From positions 1,391,501 through 1,455,500 of the forward strand of contig NC_063074.1 in the NCBI RefSeq assembly GCF_022605165.1: a stretch of DNA of 64,000 bases, written 5' to 3'. Each line of letters starts with the position of its first letter. The first letter of the stretch is position 1. Made by a program: the position numbers and the translations under genes. Below are positions 44,175 to 54,758 of this stretch, in pieces. The notes under the pieces are model-generated. The model was not told where the DNA came from and did not search any database. It saw nothing but the letters and a program-made list of their open reading frames with translations. This DNA comes from Purpureocillium takamizusanense (Eukaryota; Ascomycota; Sordariomycetes; Hypocreales; Ophiocordycipitaceae).

Positions 44175-46242
44175 TCACGCCATGACCGGCCCAACTCTCA
44201 CCTGCTCGCGGCCCTGTCTTGCTTCCGCCGTCGTCATCTGCCGCTCCTGTCGTCGTTGCTCCGCCTCTATCTTGGCGAACTGGCCGCGGGCCCCGTGCTT
44301 GAGCTTGGTGATCATGTCGGCGGCCTTGCCCTTTGTCAGGTCCGCCGCGGTCAGGGCGTCGCTACCCTTGCCGCGCATGCGGTTCACAAAGTCGAGCTGG
44401 CCCTGCGTGGGCGGCAGGTTGCGCCACGACTGATGTCGGCGTATAAAGGTGAGCGGGAACGCGTTGGACGCGTAGCTATCGGCGCCGTGGACCGCGTCGT
44501 TGAAGGTCGCCGCCGTGAGGATCTCCCTCGGGGAGGCAAACGGCGACTTGGAGACGCCGGGCGGCAGCGCGCGGATCTCGACCGCGCGGTACGTCGGGGC
44601 TGAGTTGGCTGCGGCGCCGGCGCCGGCGCCGGCTTGGTCTGCGATGCGCTCGATGCGTATGTACGAGCCGCTCGGCGCGGAGAGGACGAACCGCTCATGG
44701 CCAACCTGCACCCAGGCGTTCTGGCTGATGGCGCGGATGTGGCGCTCTCCGGACGTATCGGCAATGAGGTCCATGACCGACGAGTAGTCCGTAAAGGTAA
44801 CCGCATTCGCCGCGCTTGGGACGGCACTGGACGCGCCAGAGTTGGCTTCCTGTTGCCTGGCTTCCTCCTCTGCTGAGCGCTGATCCTTGAGCCTCCTCAT
44901 GTCGTCGACGGACGCCAGGTCCACCAACTCGTTTGGGTCGAGGCCGAACAGAGTCGGCGTCGTCACGATGCCAGTCTCCAGGCTCGAGACCAGGTCGATG
45001 ACGTGGCAGTTCTTCTTGCCCGGGTGCAGACGCATGCCCCGTCCGATCATCTGGACCAGCAGATTCCGCGACCTGGTCGGCCGCGCCAGGACTATGCAGT
45101 CGACGTTGGGGATGTCTGTGCCCTCGGTGAAGACGCCGCAGTTGACCAGCACAGGGAAGTCACCCCTCTTGAAGGCCTCGAGGATCTCGCCCCGCCCCAC
45201 CTTGGGCGTCTCGCCCGTCACGAACCTGGCGTCGAGGCCGTATTCTCTGAACTTGTGCGTGAGCCCGGACACGTGGGCCAGGTCGACGCAGAAGACGAGC
45301 GTCGACTTACGGTCGGGCGCCTTGGCCATCCAGCTCCGCACCGTGACGTCGTTTACCTCGTCCGTGTTCACCACCTTGGAGAGCTCCCCTGTCTGGAAGT
45401 CGCCAAAAGCGCTGCTCTTGACCCTGGAGAGGTTCGCCGAGGACTCTACGGTGGTGAAGATGACATCGGAGAGCCACTTGTCGGCAATCATGTCAACGTA
45501 GTCCTTGTGGTACACAATCTCGTCAATGGCGGCGCCCAGCTTGACGCCGTCGAAGCGGGAAAAGGTGGCGGACACGCCGATGAGGGTGGGCGAGTCGCGC
45601 TGCTTCTGCTCGAGACCAAAATGCTTGAGGGTCTTGAGGTAGCCCTGGGCGACGATGTGATGCGCCTCATCCACGAGAACCAGCTTGAACGTCGCGGGGT
45701 CGAATTTGTCCAGACGATCCTTGGAGGTGATGCTCTGCACGCTGGCAATGGTGATGTCCGCCGTCCCGGACGCGTGGAGGGAGCCCATCTCAACCTCAAT
45801 CGTCTTGTCTGGGTAAACAATCTGACAGTGCCTCGCCGCTTGTTCGACCAACTCACGCCGGTGTGCCAGGATGAGCGTGCGATCGCCGCCGCCGCCTAGT
45901 CGAGGTTGAACCTTGCCGATAAGCTGAGTGAAGATGACCTGGCCATCAATCGAAGTCAGCCCCGGAGGGTCCTCTGTGAGATGGGGCGCAGCGACAACTC
46001 ACCGTCTTGCCGCTCCCCGTGGCCAAGGAGATGCCGACGCGTTTATGCCCGCGCTTTAAAGACTGGAGCACGGATCTGATGCACTCCTGCTGATAGTCTC
46101 GGAGCTTGGGCTTGTTGTTGCTGTTGCTGGGGGATGTGATGGGGGCGACCGTCGCGGCGCAGGCCTTGAAGCTCAAGGGAGCGAGCCTGAGCTTCGTCCC
46201 GGCCGTCGCGCGGGAGACGCATCCTGCAAGAGTGCGTAGCAT
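44175..46242 (-). CDS. IRC3: Mitochondrial DEAD/DEAH-box helicase IRC3
   Basis: Minus-strand exons 46242-46003 and 45938-44175 give 667 aa. Irc3 is a double-strand DNA branch-migration helicase that keeps mitochondrial DNA stable. Visible superfamily 2 motifs are: Q-like LRDYQQECI, motif [10 protein letters not shown] (ending at residue 80, at the exon junction), Ia [19 protein letters not shown] (D170-H173), [29 protein letters not shown] and [17 protein letters not shown]. The first ~30 residues are Arg-rich without acidic residues, a plausible mitochondrial targeting sequence. The 64-nt intron is GTGAGT to CCAG. The start codons of IRC3 and RRN5 are 413 bp apart and divergent. Confidence 0.93.
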
Positions 46243-46655
46243 CGTACATCATGACAGCATGCCGATGAGCTCGAGCTGTAGACCGACGAGATTCATTCAG
46301 CGAGCCGGTCGGAGGTCAAAAGTTGTCTTGGGGTCCATCATGCTCCAAGTCTGAGGCACAGGTTTGAAGTAAAATTGTTGTCTTATGTAATCGCCCCGAG
46401 CAGCTGTGGCGGCGTCCCTATCCCCTACCAATGCTGCCATTTTCGTGGCCCTCACCGCTGTATCTCACCCTCACAACTACGGGCATTCGTTCTCAATTCA
46501 ACCATTCGATACCACTCCGACGGGCTCAGGCGCAACATTTCTGACGCAAGAAAAGAGCCCTCTTTGAGCTTGAATCGCACTGTAAAGTACGCTCTGAACT
46601 CGGCAGCCATGTTCGCATCGCCTCGTTCCATTCACGCCAGCCTTTCTCCCCGACG
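46243..46655. promoter_or_regulatory. Shared divergent promoter region IRC3 / RRN5
   Basis: 413 bp separate the two start codons on opposite strands. No TATA box or coding potential stands out. Confidence 0.6.
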
Positions 46656-48320
46656 ATGGATCCAGACTCAGAGGGCAACTACTCCGCCGAAAAAGAAGAC
46701 CCTGCTCGGGAGTCTTTCGAGCCCGACGAAGACGTGAAGGCGGAGGACGACGATTTCGTTCCCGAGACTTGCAGCGAGTACCGCACTAGTGATGATGAAG
46801 GCAGCAACGTTGGCGACTCCGACGAGGTGCGCGGCGCGCTCTCCTCGGGCCACGATGCTAGGCAACGTCCTTCTCTAAAGCGCCGAGCAGAGGACAACCC
46901 GGCATTCCGCCCGTTTAAGCGCCAAAGGGGCACCATCAACCTTGCGTATCTCGAGCTGCTCAACAGAGATATTGACGATGCGGCACATCGAGCCTGTCTG
47001 GACGACGAGGTCGACCTTCCCGACACCCAGATTGGCCTCACCATCTGGTCGCCCCTGGAGAAACGCCAATTCTTCGAGGCACTGTCGCGGTGTGGCAGGC
47101 ACCACACTGCACAGATTGCGGCTCACGTGGGCAGCAAGAGCGTCGTCGAGGTCCAGCACTACATCAACTTCCTCCAAGACGCCCACCAGAGGAGGAGACT
47201 GTACGACCGCCGGGCGTTTCTCGCCACCGCCGAGTACCCTGCCGCCGTAGAGCTCAGCCAGCAGTGCTGCCACGCGCAGGAGGAGGCGGCAGACGCCGTA
47301 TCGCTGAAGCAAGAACAGCGAGAGTCGCAGCGCGAAGAGCAGAAATGGGGTGCGGACTGGGACGTCACGCCGGACGTGGCCGTGCGACTGGACCGGGGCG
47401 ACAGCCGGCCGCCGCCGTCCTTCTCGCAGCTCTTTCACACCTCGCGGTGGCTAAGGCTCTCGCAGCGCTTCTTCATGAACTCGACCATCCCCAACAGCAA
47501 CTGGCACCATATTGACGACGTACCCCCCTCCATGTGGGCGACGGCGTTTGACGACTTCCACTCCTTGGCCGTGTCCGTGACCAGGCGGCTGGTGCAAGCC
47601 ACGCTCTTCATCAGCATGTCGAGGATCAGGGCAAAGCGCGAACTCGTGCCCAAGACTAGAAGTTTTGTGCGGCGCAAAGACGCCGAGGCCGCGGTTGCCT
47701 CCCTCGCCATGCCAGCGAATGCGAGACATCTATGGATGAAGAGCGCCCGCAGGCTGCGCTTGGACGTCTACGAGGAGCCACCACTCGACCGGGACGACGA
47801 GGGCGAGGAGAACCCCATGTCGTATGACGAGGTCGAGCGCGCGTTGGGCGACGGTAGACCGGAGGCGACGACCGGGCAGCCTGGCTACAAGCAAGAATCC
47901 GGCTCTGAAGAGGAAGAGGAAGAGGAAGAGGAAGAGGCCGAGGACGAGGATGAAGACGAAGAGATGTCGTCCCAGAACGCCGAGGACTGGGACATTGACC
48001 GCGAGGCAAATGAGATCCTGTGGTACTCGGCGGCCGACCTGCGCGACGTCGCGGGCACCAGGCAGGCGCTCAGGGTGCGCATCGCGACGGAGCGGCGGCA
48101 GCAGGAGCAGGCGGACCGGTTCGACGAGCACGCCAGCGCCCGGGCCGAGATGGACATGTGGGAGGTGCTGCAGAGGAGGCCGCCCATGGAGATGCCCCGG
48201 GTGCAGGACCCCGGCCGGCTTGAGAGGTCCAACCTGGACGTGGAGAGCGTATACCCCTTGAGGAGAGACTGGGCGGAACAGTTCAAGTATCGCAGCGAGT
48301 GGGAGGCGCAGACGGAGTGA
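46656..48320 (+). CDS. RRN5: RRN5-like RNA polymerase I upstream activating factor subunit
   Basis: A single exon of 554 aa. Rrn5 is a SANT/Myb-domain subunit of UAF, which activates rDNA transcription by RNA polymerase I. The SANT-type segment is at about residues 128-172: IWSPLEKRQFFEALSRCG then IAAHVGSKSVVEVQHYI. It is preceded by the family element INLAYLELLNRDI. The N-terminal ~90 residues are acidic with a basic patch KRRAEDNPAFRPFKRQR, likely a nuclear signal. A second acidic run (Glu-rich) lies at about 410-440. Most of the C-terminal half is helical and charged. The start at 46656 (GACGATGG) is the first ATG. It converges on EAF7 with only 150 bp between stops. Confidence 0.86.
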   Translation: MDPDSEGNYSAEKEDPARESFEPDEDVKAEDDDFVPETCSEYRTSDDEGSNVGDSDEVRGALSSGHDARQRPSLKRRAEDNPAFRPFKRQRGTINLAYLELLNRDIDDAAHRACLDDEVDLPDTQIGLTIWSPLEKRQFFEALSRCGRHHTAQIAAHVGSKSVVEVQHYINFLQDAHQRRRLYDRRAFLATAEYPAAVELSQQCCHAQEEAADAVSLKQEQRESQREEQKWGADWDVTPDVAVRLDRGDSRPPPSFSQLFHTSRWLRLSQRFFMNSTIPNSNWHHIDDVPPSMWATAFDDFHSLAVSVTRRLVQATLFISMSRIRAKRELVPKTRSFVRRKDAEAAVASLAMPANARHLWMKSARRLRLDVYEEPPLDRDDEGEENPMSYDEVERALGDGRPEATTGQPGYKQESGSEEEEEEEEEEAEDEDEDEEMSSQNAEDWDIDREANEILWYSAADLRDVAGTRQALRVRIATERRQQEQADRFDEHASARAEMDMWEVLQRRPPMEMPRVQDPGRLERSNLDVESVYPLRRDWAEQFKYRSEWEAQTE

Positions 48321-48470
48321 TACCCGTCGTCTATGGGCTATAACAGGGTCCTTGGTAGATGAATTTGGCTCACTAGGATAATAGCAAGTCTGTTGATAAT
48401 TTTTTGCATCCAACGCCTCGCTGGGTATCTAACTCGGCGGTGACCGCCGCGACGGGTCTGCAATCCTCCA

Positions 48471-49528
48471 TCACCGCCCTCTGCCTCTCCCCCTTCCCCT
48501 GCCTCTACCTCGTCCGCGACCACGCGTGGCACCTCTGGTGACCCTGGACGCCGGGGTGCCGCTCTCCTCCCGCTCCTCTTCTTCCTCGTCGCTACTCTCC
48601 TCGTCCTCTTCGGACTCGCTCTCGTCGCCATCCTCGGCATCCTCCTCGTCTTCCGTTGTCTCTGCCTTGTCTTTCTCTTTCTCTTTTTCCTTTTCCTTTT
48701 CCTTCTCCTTGTCCTTATCCTTGTCGGCCGCCTTGACCTGCTGGCTGGCGGCCCTCGTCCGGCCGCGCGAGCCCCTCGTCGCCCTCGCCGCCGGCGACGG
48801 CGCATCCGTCCCGTCCTCCGTGTCCTCTACCGACGGGCCCCGCGCCTTGGTCGCGCTGGCCGTGGCGGCGGCGTTGGTGCTGGCGCGCTTGCGCTTCCGC
48901 GTCGCCGGGGCAGAGGCGGCCGGACCGCCCTCGGGTGGGGGGGAGAGGTCAAGCTCCGGCGGCGAGGTGGGCGCCTCGCTGGGGTCCGCGACGGCGCGCT
49001 GCAGCATGGTCTCGAGGAAGGTCTCGCGCGGGAGGGCGAACTCGAGGTACCTATCGTCGGAGGAGTCGTCGTCGTCAAAGGACTCGCGCTCGTCGATGAT
49101 GTCGAGGTTGTAAAAGGTGCGCAGCTTGCGCCAGATGTGGGGGATGCGCGTGTGCGGGTACATGTCGGCGTCGAAGCCGTGGTTGCGGAGGTGTTCTGAT
49201 ATGGCGATCATGCGGAAGTGCTTGTGCATGCCTGGAGCAACGTCAGCGGGCTGGGGGGATCTCTCTCGCGCAGCTCTCTTTGGAAAGGCGCGGACGGAAA
49301 GGAAAGGCAAGGATGGAGAAACATACCAGCTGGCTTCCAGCGGATGACGCCCTTGAAAAGTGACGCCACTTGGTCGTCCGTCCAGAGGTCGTTGAGGTTG
49401 GGAAGAGCGCTGCTGGCCGCGGCCGTGTCGCCGCCGGCTTCGGGCGTGTCGATGTCCATGGCATCATCGTCGCGGGCTGCCGATGGCGTCGCGGCAGGCT
49501 GGCCGCGCGCCCGCTTCTTCGGCGGCAT
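48471..49528 (-). CDS. EAF7: EAF7 subunit of the NuA4 histone acetyltransferase
   Basis: Minus-strand exons 49528-49327 and 49231-48471 give 320 aa. Eaf7 (metazoan MRGBP) belongs to NuA4 with Eaf5 and Eaf3. The conserved domain spans the intron: [20 protein letters not shown] joins [19 protein letters not shown], followed by [20 protein letters not shown]. The C-terminal half is disordered, with an alternating Lys/Glu-Asp run at about 235-255, an acidic stretch, and an Arg-Gly repeat tail ending in RGRGR. The RG tail may bind nucleic acid; this is inference. Intron donor GTATGT and acceptor CCAG are canonical. The start at 49528 (GGCATGCC on the coding strand reads as MPPKKRARG) opens with a nuclear-type basic motif. 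It is divergent from the gamma-tubulin complex gene. Confidence 0.94.
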
Positions 49529-49966
49529 GGTGCTCGAGATGGGCCAATTGGCGTTGGATGCGGTACGTGGTCGTGGGATATGATATGATGCTCCGGGTGT
49601 GTGGCGATGACTGTTGCTGGCGGGCGTGGCGGGCGTAACGAGGCTGAGGTGCGGGAGGAGCGAGAGAATGAAAAGAATTGGATTTGCGCGAGGCTGTGAA
49701 TCGGAGGTTGCTGAGATGGATGGATGTGACTGCACCGCCAGCTACCTTGTGCGAGCAGGGCAGTGGGGCACGCTGGATGCCGCTAATAAAAGTGCTGGCT
49801 GCCGTACGGGGTGGACCAGCCGCCGCGGGCGCCCTGCTCGCCTTTGTGAACATGGATCCATCCATTGAACGCGCTCTGGCGCGTCGCGGGCCTGGAGACT
49901 CCCCCCGTGCAACGCCAACGTCACCCTTCGAGCATCTCGACCAGAAGGCTGGCGCAAGATGCAGCC
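49529..49966. promoter_or_regulatory. Shared divergent promoter region EAF7 / gamma-tubulin complex gene
   Basis: 438 bp between divergent starts. It has a GATATGATATGATG-like AT patch near 49575-49590 and an AATAAAAG motif near 49785. The frame of the downstream gene stays open to 49865 but begins there with TTG, so this part is taken as leader. Confidence 0.55.
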
Positions 49967-52870
49967 ATGGTCGGCGACAGCAAAGAAGGCCATGTCTTTG
50001 CCATTCCCGACTTCTGGCCCAAATCCCACTGGCTAGAGCCGCACGACGCCGGGCACACAGTCACGCCACTGTTCGGGCAGGATGCTCTCATCAGGGAGCC
50101 GTCGTTCCAGCCGCGCGACAATGCAACGGACGGCCTGAGCCTCAGGGCGCCATTCAGCGCGCTGTCCGTCACAAACACGCTTAATCGGGATATTTCCCTC
50201 GATCAGGATGGCTTCTTTCGGCTGCCCCCGCTGTCCAGCAGCGAGCCAAGGGAGCCGACGCCAGAAGCCTCCCCGGAGCCGGAGGACCCCGTCGACGGTC
50301 CCGGTCATGTCACTCCCGAGGAGGATCTATGGATGGACGCATCCGAGTCCCCGCCAAAGAAGGCTTGCTTCCGCTCGTGGGACGCCTTTGATGCCGGCGA
50401 AGTCGCTCCGCACGCACCCATGTTCCTCAGCGAGGCCGGACCCAACGCCTACGACGCCCTGCTGTCCTTGCCCGACGACCCTCTCCAGCTCGGAAACTTG
50501 GCGGTCCCCATCGTCGCGGCCGAGCCGTACTTTTCGTCTCTGCTTGCCTTGGCCGTCGGAAGGGACTCTATCTTCTTCGTCAAAAACGAAAGCGCTGGGT
50601 CCTTCAAGCCGGCGCTCCCAGCACTGCGCGTTTCCGGCTACTCGCAGCAGGTTCTCCAAGGCCTCGAGGGCCAAGCACACTGGTGCGGCTCTACGTTCTT
50701 GCAGCTCGGACTCTTTTCTCGCGCTGCCTTGGACACGCTTCCCAGCCGCTGCGGCGTTGCCCTCGCCAGCAGCATGACCCAAGTCTTGCAGGCCGTCGAG
50801 CAGCGCGTCGCCGTGGACGGAGGCAGCCCCCGCTCGCTGCTACAGCTCCAGGCGACCATCAAAGAGGTCTTGACCATTCTCAAGTACCTGAGGAGAATGG
50901 CAACGAAGCTGCGTCCCAACTGTCCAGATGAGGAGATCTTGTCCCTCGTGTACCATACGGCCTCGTCTGTCGATGACGGGGAGAATTACATTCGGTACAT
51001 ATTTCGCGAGATACTGCAACGAGTTTCTGCACCTTGGGTCGAGACAATCGAAGAATGGATAGGCACGAGGCAAGAAAGCGGCATGCCACTCACCAAGACC
51101 AAAGAAGGAGACGCCAAAGGTTTTGTCAAGGTCGAGGCCGAGGCCTACGTGGATGATTTTGGGCGCGAGGAAATAGAAGTCGACTTCCGCCTCGACAGCA
51201 GCAAAATTCCGGACTTTATGCCAAAGGATGTCGTCGACACCATTTTCGAAACCGGGCGAAATTTGAGATTCATCAAATCCTTTCATCCTAAGCATCTGCT
51301 AGCCCAGGAGTCGTTGACCGAGCTGATCCAGCCACCGAAAGCAGAGTGGCACTACAATTGGGACTCTATCCTGGATCTCGAAAATCGTGTCGCTCGTTAC
51401 AGAGACAGTTTACGGGCTGCTTTGGAACAGAGCCGCCATGGGTTGATGCCAGACGCCCGCTCTGTCAAGAAGCAGGAGAGCCACCCAGCGTCAACGCTGG
51501 AATACTTTGGACTCGATGAGGGGGCGATGGAAGCACGAATCATGTCATCCATAGCTCACCTGGGCCAATCTATGGAAGAGGTGGCGAAAAAGGATCCGCT
51601 AAGCAGGATAGTCCGTGAGGGCCTCACCAGACACTATCAGCCCGCCTCTATACAGTCCGACGCGACCCCACACTGGTCACTGCTCCCAGTCTTGTCTTTT
51701 GGCGGCATCGCCTCGGCGCAAGCTCAGATCGTCAGTCGAGAAGCCTTGCGGCTCCTGTTTGACGCGCATGACATTCGCAGCCACCTCAGACTTCAGAGGG
51801 ACTTTCAGCTGCTCGGTAACGGCATGTTTTGCAGCCGCCTATCGCACGCACTGTTTGATCCTGACCTAGAGTCTGCTGAGAGACAGGCAGGCGTCGCCAT
51901 GCAGGGGGGAGTCATGGGGCTGCGGCTTGGGAGTCGAGACACTTGGCCACCCGCCAGTTCCGAGCTGCGGCTTTCTCTCATGGGAGTCTTGACAGAGAGT
52001 TACGTACAGCAACAAGGTTCGAAGCCTGAGACCATGGCCTCCCAGTCCGTTGAACCATCGACCCTGCCCGGGGATCTAAGCTTCGCCGTGCGGGACTTGT
52101 CTCCTGAAGAGATCGACAAGTGCATCAACCCAGACTCGCTGGAGGCGCTCGATTTTCTTCGTCTGTCGTACAAACCCCCACCGGAGCTAACGTCGGTCAT
52201 CACGCCCACCAATCTCATGCACTACGACAGCATCTTCAAGTTGCTCCTGAGAGTCTTGCGGATGCTGCACGTCGTCAACCAACTACACGTGGACGTCAGC
52301 GCGCGGACCAGCGCGTGGGAGAACCCCGGGCCCCTGTCGCTCCGGTTTGCCAGAGAAGCGCAAAGGTTTGTGAGCAGCGTGGCTTCGTACTTTCTGGACA
52401 CAGGTGTTGCGGTTCCCTGGGGCGCGTTCGAGAGGCGGTTGGACAAGGTGCGCGCCGACCTCGACAAGGCCGTCGAGGCGGGACCGGCAACAGTTCAAAG
52501 CCCTGACCAACTGCGGCATCTTCACTCCCAAGTCATTGACGGCATCATGTTTGCGCTGTTCTTGAGGAAACGACAGCAGCCGGTGTTGGCCCTCTTGGAG
52601 GAGATATTCGCGACGATTCTGCGGTACGCCAAGTGGTCGCGACTTCACGCGCTAGGACGGAACCTGGAAACCGATGGTGAGGCCGAGGCGGCGACGCTGT
52701 ACGCGCATTTCAAAAAGAAGATGCAGGTCTTCATCACTGTGTGCCGCGGCTTGTCGGAGAAGGGCAAGGCGGGCGGCAAGATGCTGAGGCAGTTGGGCGT
52801 GGGCGAGGAGAGCCTGGTTGCGCAGCTTCTGATGAAGCTCGACATGTGCGATTACTACGTCAAGAGCTGA
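49967..52870 (+). CDS. Gamma-tubulin complex component (Spc97/Spc98 family, GCP5/GCP6-like)
   Basis: A single exon of 967 aa from the first ATG (GCAGCCATGG). GCP-family proteins nucleate microtubules at the spindle pole body. The layout fits non-core GCPs: an N-terminal opening VFAIPDFWPKSHWL, a GRIP1-like region (SGYSQQVLQGLEGQAHW at about 230-250, LLQLQATIKEVLTILKYLR, FREILQRVSAPWVETIEEWI), and a C-terminal GRIP2-like region with LNFL-type elements (FKLLLRVLRMLHVVNQLHVD), ending in QLLMKLDMCDYYVKS. The insert and overall length suggest an Alp16/GCP6 or GCP5 type; I cannot decide between them. No intron is needed, because the frame is uninterrupted. It lies 342 bp upstream of ASK1 on the same strand. 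Confidence 0.85.
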   Translation: MVGDSKEGHVFAIPDFWPKSHWLEPHDAGHTVTPLFGQDALIREPSFQPRDNATDGLSLRAPFSALSVTNTLNRDISLDQDGFFRLPPLSSSEPREPTPEASPEPEDPVDGPGHVTPEEDLWMDASESPPKKACFRSWDAFDAGEVAPHAPMFLSEAGPNAYDALLSLPDDPLQLGNLAVPIVAAEPYFSSLLALAVGRDSIFFVKNESAGSFKPALPALRVSGYSQQVLQGLEGQAHWCGSTFLQLGLFSRAALDTLPSRCGVALASSMTQVLQAVEQRVAVDGGSPRSLLQLQATIKEVLTILKYLRRMATKLRPNCPDEEILSLVYHTASSVDDGENYIRYIFREILQRVSAPWVETIEEWIGTRQESGMPLTKTKEGDAKGFVKVEAEAYVDDFGREEIEVDFRLDSSKIPDFMPKDVVDTIFETGRNLRFIKSFHPKHLLAQESLTELIQPPKAEWHYNWDSILDLENRVARYRDSLRAALEQSRHGLMPDARSVKKQESHPASTLEYFGLDEGAMEARIMSSIAHLGQSMEEVAKKDPLSRIVREGLTRHYQPASIQSDATPHWSLLPVLSFGGIASAQAQIVSREALRLLFDAHDIRSHLRLQRDFQLLGNGMFCSRLSHALFDPDLESAERQAGVAMQGGVMGLRLGSRDTWPPASSELRLSLMGVLTESYVQQQGSKPETMASQSVEPSTLPGDLSFAVRDLSPEEIDKCINPDSLEALDFLRLSYKPPPELTSVITPTNLMHYDSIFKLLLRVLRMLHVVNQLHVDVSARTSAWENPGPLSLRFAREAQRFVSSVASYFLDTGVAVPWGAFERRLDKVRADLDKAVEAGPATVQSPDQLRHLHSQVIDGIMFALFLRKRQQPVLALLEEIFATILRYAKWSRLHALGRNLETDGEAEAATLYAHFKKKMQVFITVCRGLSEKGKAGGKMLRQLGVGEESLVAQLLMKLDMCDYYVKS

Positions 52871-53212
52871 GCGATAGATATAAAAGATGTAGTCATGTCG
52901 TAAACGTTTAGAGAGCATACTATTGCACTGCTCCATGTGCACGCGTCGTTTGGCGGGCTCACGGATCCCACGCAGCGGTTGACTGACCCGGACACACTGG
53001 CGGCGGTTGAGGCGCGACCTGCTGCCCCGCCAAATCTGCTGCACGTCGAACAAAGTACACACTTAAGTTACCCCTCCATGCGCGTCTCTCCACGCGGTTT
53101 GTTTGACTTCATCTCACCGACAACCACAGAGCGACCCAACATCAGACGCGTGTTTCGACAACAATAACCGAGCCGCCAGACCAAACCAAACTGCCTCGAG
53201 AGGCCCCGCACA
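52871..53212 (+). other. Spacer between the gamma-tubulin complex gene and ASK1
   Basis: 342 bp holding the 3' flank of one gene and the promoter and leader of the next. No other gene is seen. Confidence 0.6.
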
Positions 53213-54758
53213 ATGGCCCGGCCGAGCGTCGCGGCGCGCAACCTGTCGCTGACGGAAGAGCTCGAGAAGCTGGAGCAGTCCATCACGCTGACGCTGCAAG
53301 GCACGTCGCAGCAGCGTATCCGTCGGCGAGCGCACCGAGTCGGCTGACCAGAGTTTTCCTGCAGAAATCGACCACAACTTTAGCAAAGCCCACCGAATCG
53401 TGACGACGAGCATACTGCCGCTGGTGGAGCAATATGGCGAGCACTCGCGCGCCGTCTGGGACGCGTCCAAGGCATGACATGACCGAATCCGCTCCGACGA
53501 ACGTAGGAAGGGCAGCTTGCTGACGCGCGCCTGGGGATAGTTTTGGAAGCAATTCTTCGAGGCATCCGCCAACGTGTCGCTCTCTGGCTACGAGGAGCTC
53601 GCCAACGACGATGGGTCCTCGGCGGCCGGGGACAGCACGGCGATGAGAGACGACACGTCGTCAGTCTACACGGCACAGCCCCAGGATGATGATGATGACG
53701 ACAACGCGACGCGCACGACGACACCCGCGGAGCAGTCGACGCTGCACGGCGATGAGTCCCTGTTGGACGACGCGGAACTTACGGGGAGCACGCCTCGTCC
53801 ACCGGCGACCAAGACGATCCGCGCGCAGCTGTCGCCGCTCGAGTCGCCGTACGAGGCCTTGAAGCGGGAGATGGCCAACGAGGAGGACGCCGGCGCGACG
53901 ACGGTGCTGGAAGACGACGACGACGATGACGACGACGTCGGGGAGGACTCGACGGTGCTGTTCGCCCAGCGTACGGCGCGTCTGCCGGACATGTCCATGA
54001 CGCCAGGGGGGCTGGGCGCCCGCGATGACAGGACGCTGGAGCAGTCGACGCAGAGGCAGAAAGATCCGCTCCTCCACCGCGTGCTCGACAAGAACTACCG
54101 CTTGCAGGCGACGCCGCACAAGCCCGCGTACCGCATCTCGCCGCTGAAAAAGGCTACGGGCGATGCCGGCGGCAAGGGGAAAGCGGCGGCGGGGCCCTCG
54201 TGGCGCGACGACTCGCCCATGTCGTCGCCCGAGATGGCGGTCCCGACGCTGCGAAGCGAGGCCTTCATGTCCCCTTTCAAGAGCAACGCGCGGCAGCGGC
54301 TGGCGGCCGCGACGGCAACGTCACAGCGCGGGCCGAGGACGCCCGGCGTCAGCGTGCAGACGCCGGGGACGGCGAGGAAGACGCGGGACGCGTTGGCGGG
54401 CGATACAGAGGGCGGCGGCGGCGGGCGCAAGCCAAAGTACGAGATTGACTGGGAGAGCGACGGCGACGACGAGGACGGTGATCTCTACGCGGGGATGAGC
54501 CCGCCCAAGACTATTCAGTTTGCGCTGCCGCCGTCGAAGCTGCTGCAGACGCCAGGTGAGCCATTCCCGCTCTCCGTGTGTGCACATCTCCGTTTGGGGA
54601 ATGATTACGCTGACAAAGTATCGCGAATGACAGCCCGGGAGGCGAGCAGGAGGATCGTCGACGACATTCTCATTGACGCGGGGGCGGACCCGGAGTCGTC
54701 CGAGTACAGCCCGACAATGGTCAAGATGAACGAGGACATTCTCAACGACAGCTTCTGA
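53213..54758 (+). CDS. ASK1: DASH/Dam1 complex subunit ASK1
   Basis: Exons 53213-53300, 53365-53471, 53541-54555 and 54634-54758 give 444 aa. Ask1 is part of the DASH ring that couples kinetochores to spindle microtubules and is found only in fungi. The family domain is assembled from three exons: LTEELEKLEQSITLTLQ, EIDHNFSKAHRIVTTSIL, then WDASKFWKQFFEASANVSL. The C-terminal motif EASRRIVDDILIDAGA comes from exon 4. The middle is disordered with Asp runs and several SP/TP sites that could be CDK or Mps1 targets. Introns 1 and 2 seem to begin with GC (GCACGT, GCATGA), each followed by a CTGAC branch site and an AG. For intron 1 a GT donor at 53316 is an in-frame alternative adding five codons. 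For intron 2 no reasonable GT donor exists, since the frame hits TGA two codons on. Confidence 0.88.

Noticed and set aside
49865..49966. Upstream extension of the gamma-tubulin complex protein
   Set aside because: It would start at TTG; the first ATG is at 49967 with good context.
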